A stretch of 64,000 nt of DNA from Serratia plymuthica (GTDB lineage Bacteria; Pseudomonadota; Gammaproteobacteria; Enterobacterales; Enterobacteriaceae): assembly GCF_018336935.1 (NCBI RefSeq), contig NZ_CP068771.1, positions 806,001 to 870,000 of the forward strand, read 5' to 3'. This document shows positions 62,035-64,000 of this stretch, in pieces. How positions within the stretch are numbered: the first letter of the stretch is position 1; each line of letters begins with the position of its first letter. A program made the position numbers and the translations under genes. Under the pieces are notes generated by a model. That model searched no databases, was not told where the DNA came from, and saw only the letters and a program-made list of their open reading frames with translations.

Positions 62035-62448
62035 ATGCATCATACCTTTATCAAAGTCCGTGGTTATCATCTTGATGTTTATCAACATGTGAATAATGCC
62101 CGCTATCTGGAGTTTCTGGAGGAGGCGCGCTGGGATTGGCTGGAGAATCATGAAGGCTTCCGTTGGATGACGGAAAACAACATCGCCTTTATCGTGGTGA
62201 ATATCAATATCAATTACCGCACTCCGGCGGTGCTGGGGGACAAGCTGCGTATCGACAGCCAGATGGTGCAGCTTAACGGCAAAAGCGGTGTGCTGAGCCA
62301 GAAGGTGACGCAGGATGCAACGGGCACGCTGGTTGCGGATGCGCTACTGACCTTCGTCTGTGTCGATCTGAAAACCCAACGGGCGTTGCCGATTGAGGGG
62401 CAACTGCGCGAACACCTGCAGGTGCTCACACAGCCGGAGAATCAGTAA
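62035..62448 (+). CDS. fadM: Long-chain acyl-CoA thioesterase FadM
   Basis: Hotdog-fold thioesterase of 137 residues (YbaW). It has the 4HBT-type signature GYHLDVYQHVNNARYLEFL with the catalytic Asp. In E. coli it clears acyl-CoAs during oleate growth and is repressed by FadR. Start at 62035 (MHHTFIKVRGYHLD) chosen by family N-terminus; GGAG lies 13-14 nt upstream, somewhat far. An ERIC follows. Confidence 0.93.
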   Translation: MHHTFIKVRGYHLDVYQHVNNARYLEFLEEARWDWLENHEGFRWMTENNIAFIVVNININYRTPAVLGDKLRIDSQMVQLNGKSGVLSQKVTQDATGTLVADALLTFVCVDLKTQRALPIEGQLREHLQVLTQPENQ

Positions 62449-62489
62449 AGCAATGAGCGGCAATCTTTTCTTTGCCGCCGTTATCTCCG

Positions 62490-62607
62490 CCATACTTCAA
62501 GCGGCATCCTTGTTGGTTGCGCGCTTACCCGAATCACTTACTTGAGTAAGCCCATCGGGATGCGTTTGCTTACCGCTTCGATGCCACTCGAATTATTTAA
62601 GGTATGT
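62490..62607 (-). repeat. ERIC element between fadM and queC
   Basis: Reverse orientation, about 118 bp, diverged in its left half. Ends are CATACTTCAAGCGGCATCC and CACTCGAATTATTTAAGG; the core CACTTACTTGAGTAAGCCC is intact. It ends 4 bp before the queC stop codon, so queC mRNA would carry it at the 3' end. Confidence 0.88.
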
Positions 62608-62611
62608 ACAC

Positions 62612-63310
62612 TCAGGCCAGGCCGGTTTTCTGTTTCAGGCTCGCCATTACTTCGGCTTTGTTGATTTGATATTGCTTCAGGCCGTTGGCGCGCAGATGGC
62701 AGGCCGCGCATTCACCGCAGCCATCGCCCTGGATGCCGTTGTAGCAGGTCAGGGTATCCTGGCGCACCCGTTCCAACTGTTGGTAGTAATCCGCCAGCGC
62801 CCAGGTTTCTGCCTTGTTCAGCCACATCAGCGGCGTTTCGAAGCGAATATCGCGGGCGATGCCGAGTACCACGGCATGATTCAGCGCTTTGACAAATTCG
62901 TCGCGGCAATCCGGGTAACCGGAAAAGTCGGTTTCACAAACGCCGGTGATCACGGCTTCGGCTTCCACCTGGTAGGCATAGATAGCGGCCAGCGTCAGGA
63001 ACAGGATATTACGGCCCGGTACGAAAGTGCTTGGCAGCCCGCCTTTTTGCTCGCTGTCATAAACAGGCACCGGAATGTTGTCACGCGTCAGGCTGCTGAT
63101 AGCCAGCTCGTTGAGCAGGCCCACGTCCAGTACCTTATGCGCTTTGGCGCCAAGCGCCACCGACAGCGCCTGAGCGACTTCGATTTCGGCGCGGTGACGC
63201 TGGCCGTAATCGAACGTGATGCAATGCACTTCATCGTACTGCTGCAATGCCTGAATCAAGCAGGTCGTGGAGTCTTGTCCACCGCTGAAAACGACAACCG
63301 CGCGTTTCAT
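62612..63310 (-). CDS. queC: 7-cyano-7-deazaguanine synthase QueC
   Basis: ATP-dependent enzyme of 232 residues making preQ0, precursor for the queuosine that Tgt and QueA of this window install. PP-loop SGGQDSTTC at residues 9-17; zinc ligands Cys189, Cys198, Cys201 and Cys204 in a CxxC-type cluster. ATG at 63310 follows AAGGTGATTTT. Convergent with fadM, upstream of an ERIC. Confidence 0.97.
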   Translation of the reverse strand: MKRAVVVFSGGQDSTTCLIQALQQYDEVHCITFDYGQRHRAEIEVAQALSVALGAKAHKVLDVGLLNELAISSLTRDNIPVPVYDSEQKGGLPSTFVPGRNILFLTLAAIYAYQVEAEAVITGVCETDFSGYPDCRDEFVKALNHAVVLGIARDIRFETPLMWLNKAETWALADYYQQLERVRQDTLTCYNGIQGDGCGECAACHLRANGLKQYQINKAEVMASLKQKTGLA

Positions 63311-63434
63311 AAAATCACCTTATTTTATGGCTGAAGCCAGACCCGATACATGCCCGGGCGGCCGAATAAAAAATGCGTGCGGCAACTAGGGTAGCAGAAA
63401 TAGCCGCTGCCGTAGCGGTTGTACATGCTCATCG

Positions 63435-64000
63435 TTAAGAAGGTGGCTGCTGATCCTCCACCGGCGGCGGTAGCCAGGCCTGGCAGAAATCAAACCAGCC
63501 GTAGGCGGTCAGGGTGACGCCATGAATGCGCGGCGGCGCGCTGATTTGATACTGATAGTGAAACAAAGGGGTGATGATTGCCGCGGCCATCAACTGCTGA
63601 TAGTAGGTTTTCAATTGCTCAAAACGCGGTTGCTGCGCGGGAAGTTGCTGGATCCGTTGTAACCTTTGTTGCTGATCTTGCCAGCGTGAGGCAGGTAAAA
63701 TGCCACGCCACAGCGTATCTTGCCGCAACCAGCTTTCCAGCGTGGCCTCTGGCGATTCGCCAATCAGGTTATCCGCCAGCAGGAGATCGGCCTGCTCGAT
63801 TTGCTCCGCGCTTTGCCAGCGTTTGCCCGCGTAGTAACGCACCTCCAACTCACAGCCATGGCGCGCCAATAACTGCTGCAGCGCCACCGTGACCGTCTCC
63901 AGCTCAACCGGCGGCCGGTACAGCAGCGTCAGCCTGGCGGGCAGGGCAATATCCTGGTTGGCCTGATGCTGCGGGATTGCCCAGCCGGGCAGCATCTCGT
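63435..64000 (-). CDS. ybaE: YbaE, SgrR-like solute-binding protein, C-terminal part
   Basis: 188 residues of the C-terminal part are present; the frame stays open to the right edge, so the gene is cut by the window. The end resembles the SBP family 5 domain of SgrR/YbaE proteins (for example ITPLFHYQYQISAPPRIHG and GWFDFCQAWLPP). The position next to queC is the E. coli ybaE position. A DNA-binding N-terminal domain would be expected beyond the window. Function unknown. Confidence 0.8.
   Translation of the reverse strand, partial: EMLPGWAIPQHQANQDIALPARLTLLYRPPVELETVTVALQQLLARHGCELEVRYYAGKRWQSAEQIEQADLLLADNLIGESPEATLESWLRQDTLWRGILPASRWQDQQQRLQRIQQLPAQQPRFEQLKTYYQQLMAAAIITPLFHYQYQISAPPRIHGVTLTAYGWFDFCQAWLPPPVEDQQPPS

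Overview
The window is a stretch of enterobacterial core chromosome, most likely from a Serratia species. Three things point there: near full-length similarity to Escherichia coli proteins throughout, the conserved order sbcCD-phoBR-brnQ-proY-malZ, queA-tgt-yajC-secDF-yajI-nrdR-ribD-ribH-nusB-thiL-pgpA-yajO-dxs-ispA-xseB-thiI-yajL-panE-yajQ-yajR-cyoEDCBA-ampG-yajG-bolA-tig-clpPX-lon-hupB-ppiD-ybaV-fadM-queC-ybaE, and seven ERIC repeats. The genus is an inference from gene content and sequence flavour. No rRNA, tRNA, insertion sequence, prophage or CRISPR array was seen.

Left end (1-7.3 kb): the tail of a PIN-domain protein, a BglG/LicT-type antiterminator with no PTS or glucosidase gene beside it, an ethanolamine-type amino acid permease, and the SbcCD nuclease operon. 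The antiterminator leader has an RNA-antiterminator (RAT) site followed by an intrinsic terminator, but the usual short RAT loop is replaced by about 103 nt.

7.5-19.7 kb: phosphate control (Pho box, phoB, phoR and a third gene for a PstS-like binding protein), a methionine-synthase-like zinc enzyme behind a MetJ operator, two transporters (brnQ, proY), a higBA toxin-antitoxin pair with its promoter and operators, an unrecognised small exported protein, a mechanosensitive channel (ybdG) and malZ.

19.7-38.4 kb: periplasmic gamma-glutamyltranspeptidase, a 2-Cys peroxiredoxin behind an OxyR-like site, acpH, queuosine genes (queA, tgt), Sec accessory genes (yajC, secD, secF), nrdR and the riboflavin/thiamine group (ribD, ribH, nusB, thiL, pgpA). 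Then come the isoprenoid genes yajO, dxs, ispA and xseB on the minus strand. ERIC elements sit at the tgt-yajC, ribD-ribH and nusB-thiL junctions.

38.4-52 kb: thiI, whose leader carries a perfect 16-bp inverted repeat, then yajL/panE, yajQ, yajR, the cytochrome bo3 operon cyoABCDE, ampG/yajG and bolA.

52-64 kb: the protein-quality-control cluster tig, clpP, clpX and lon (with a sigma-32-type promoter), then hupB, ppiD, ybaV, fadM (with a FadR-like site), queC and the C-terminal part of ybaE running off the right edge.

No wholly new multi-gene system was found. The less expected signals are regulatory and repeat structures: the enlarged RAT loop, the thiI leader palindrome, a terminator-like element in the brnQ leader, ERICs abutting stop and start codons, and accessory genes inserted into the core order.
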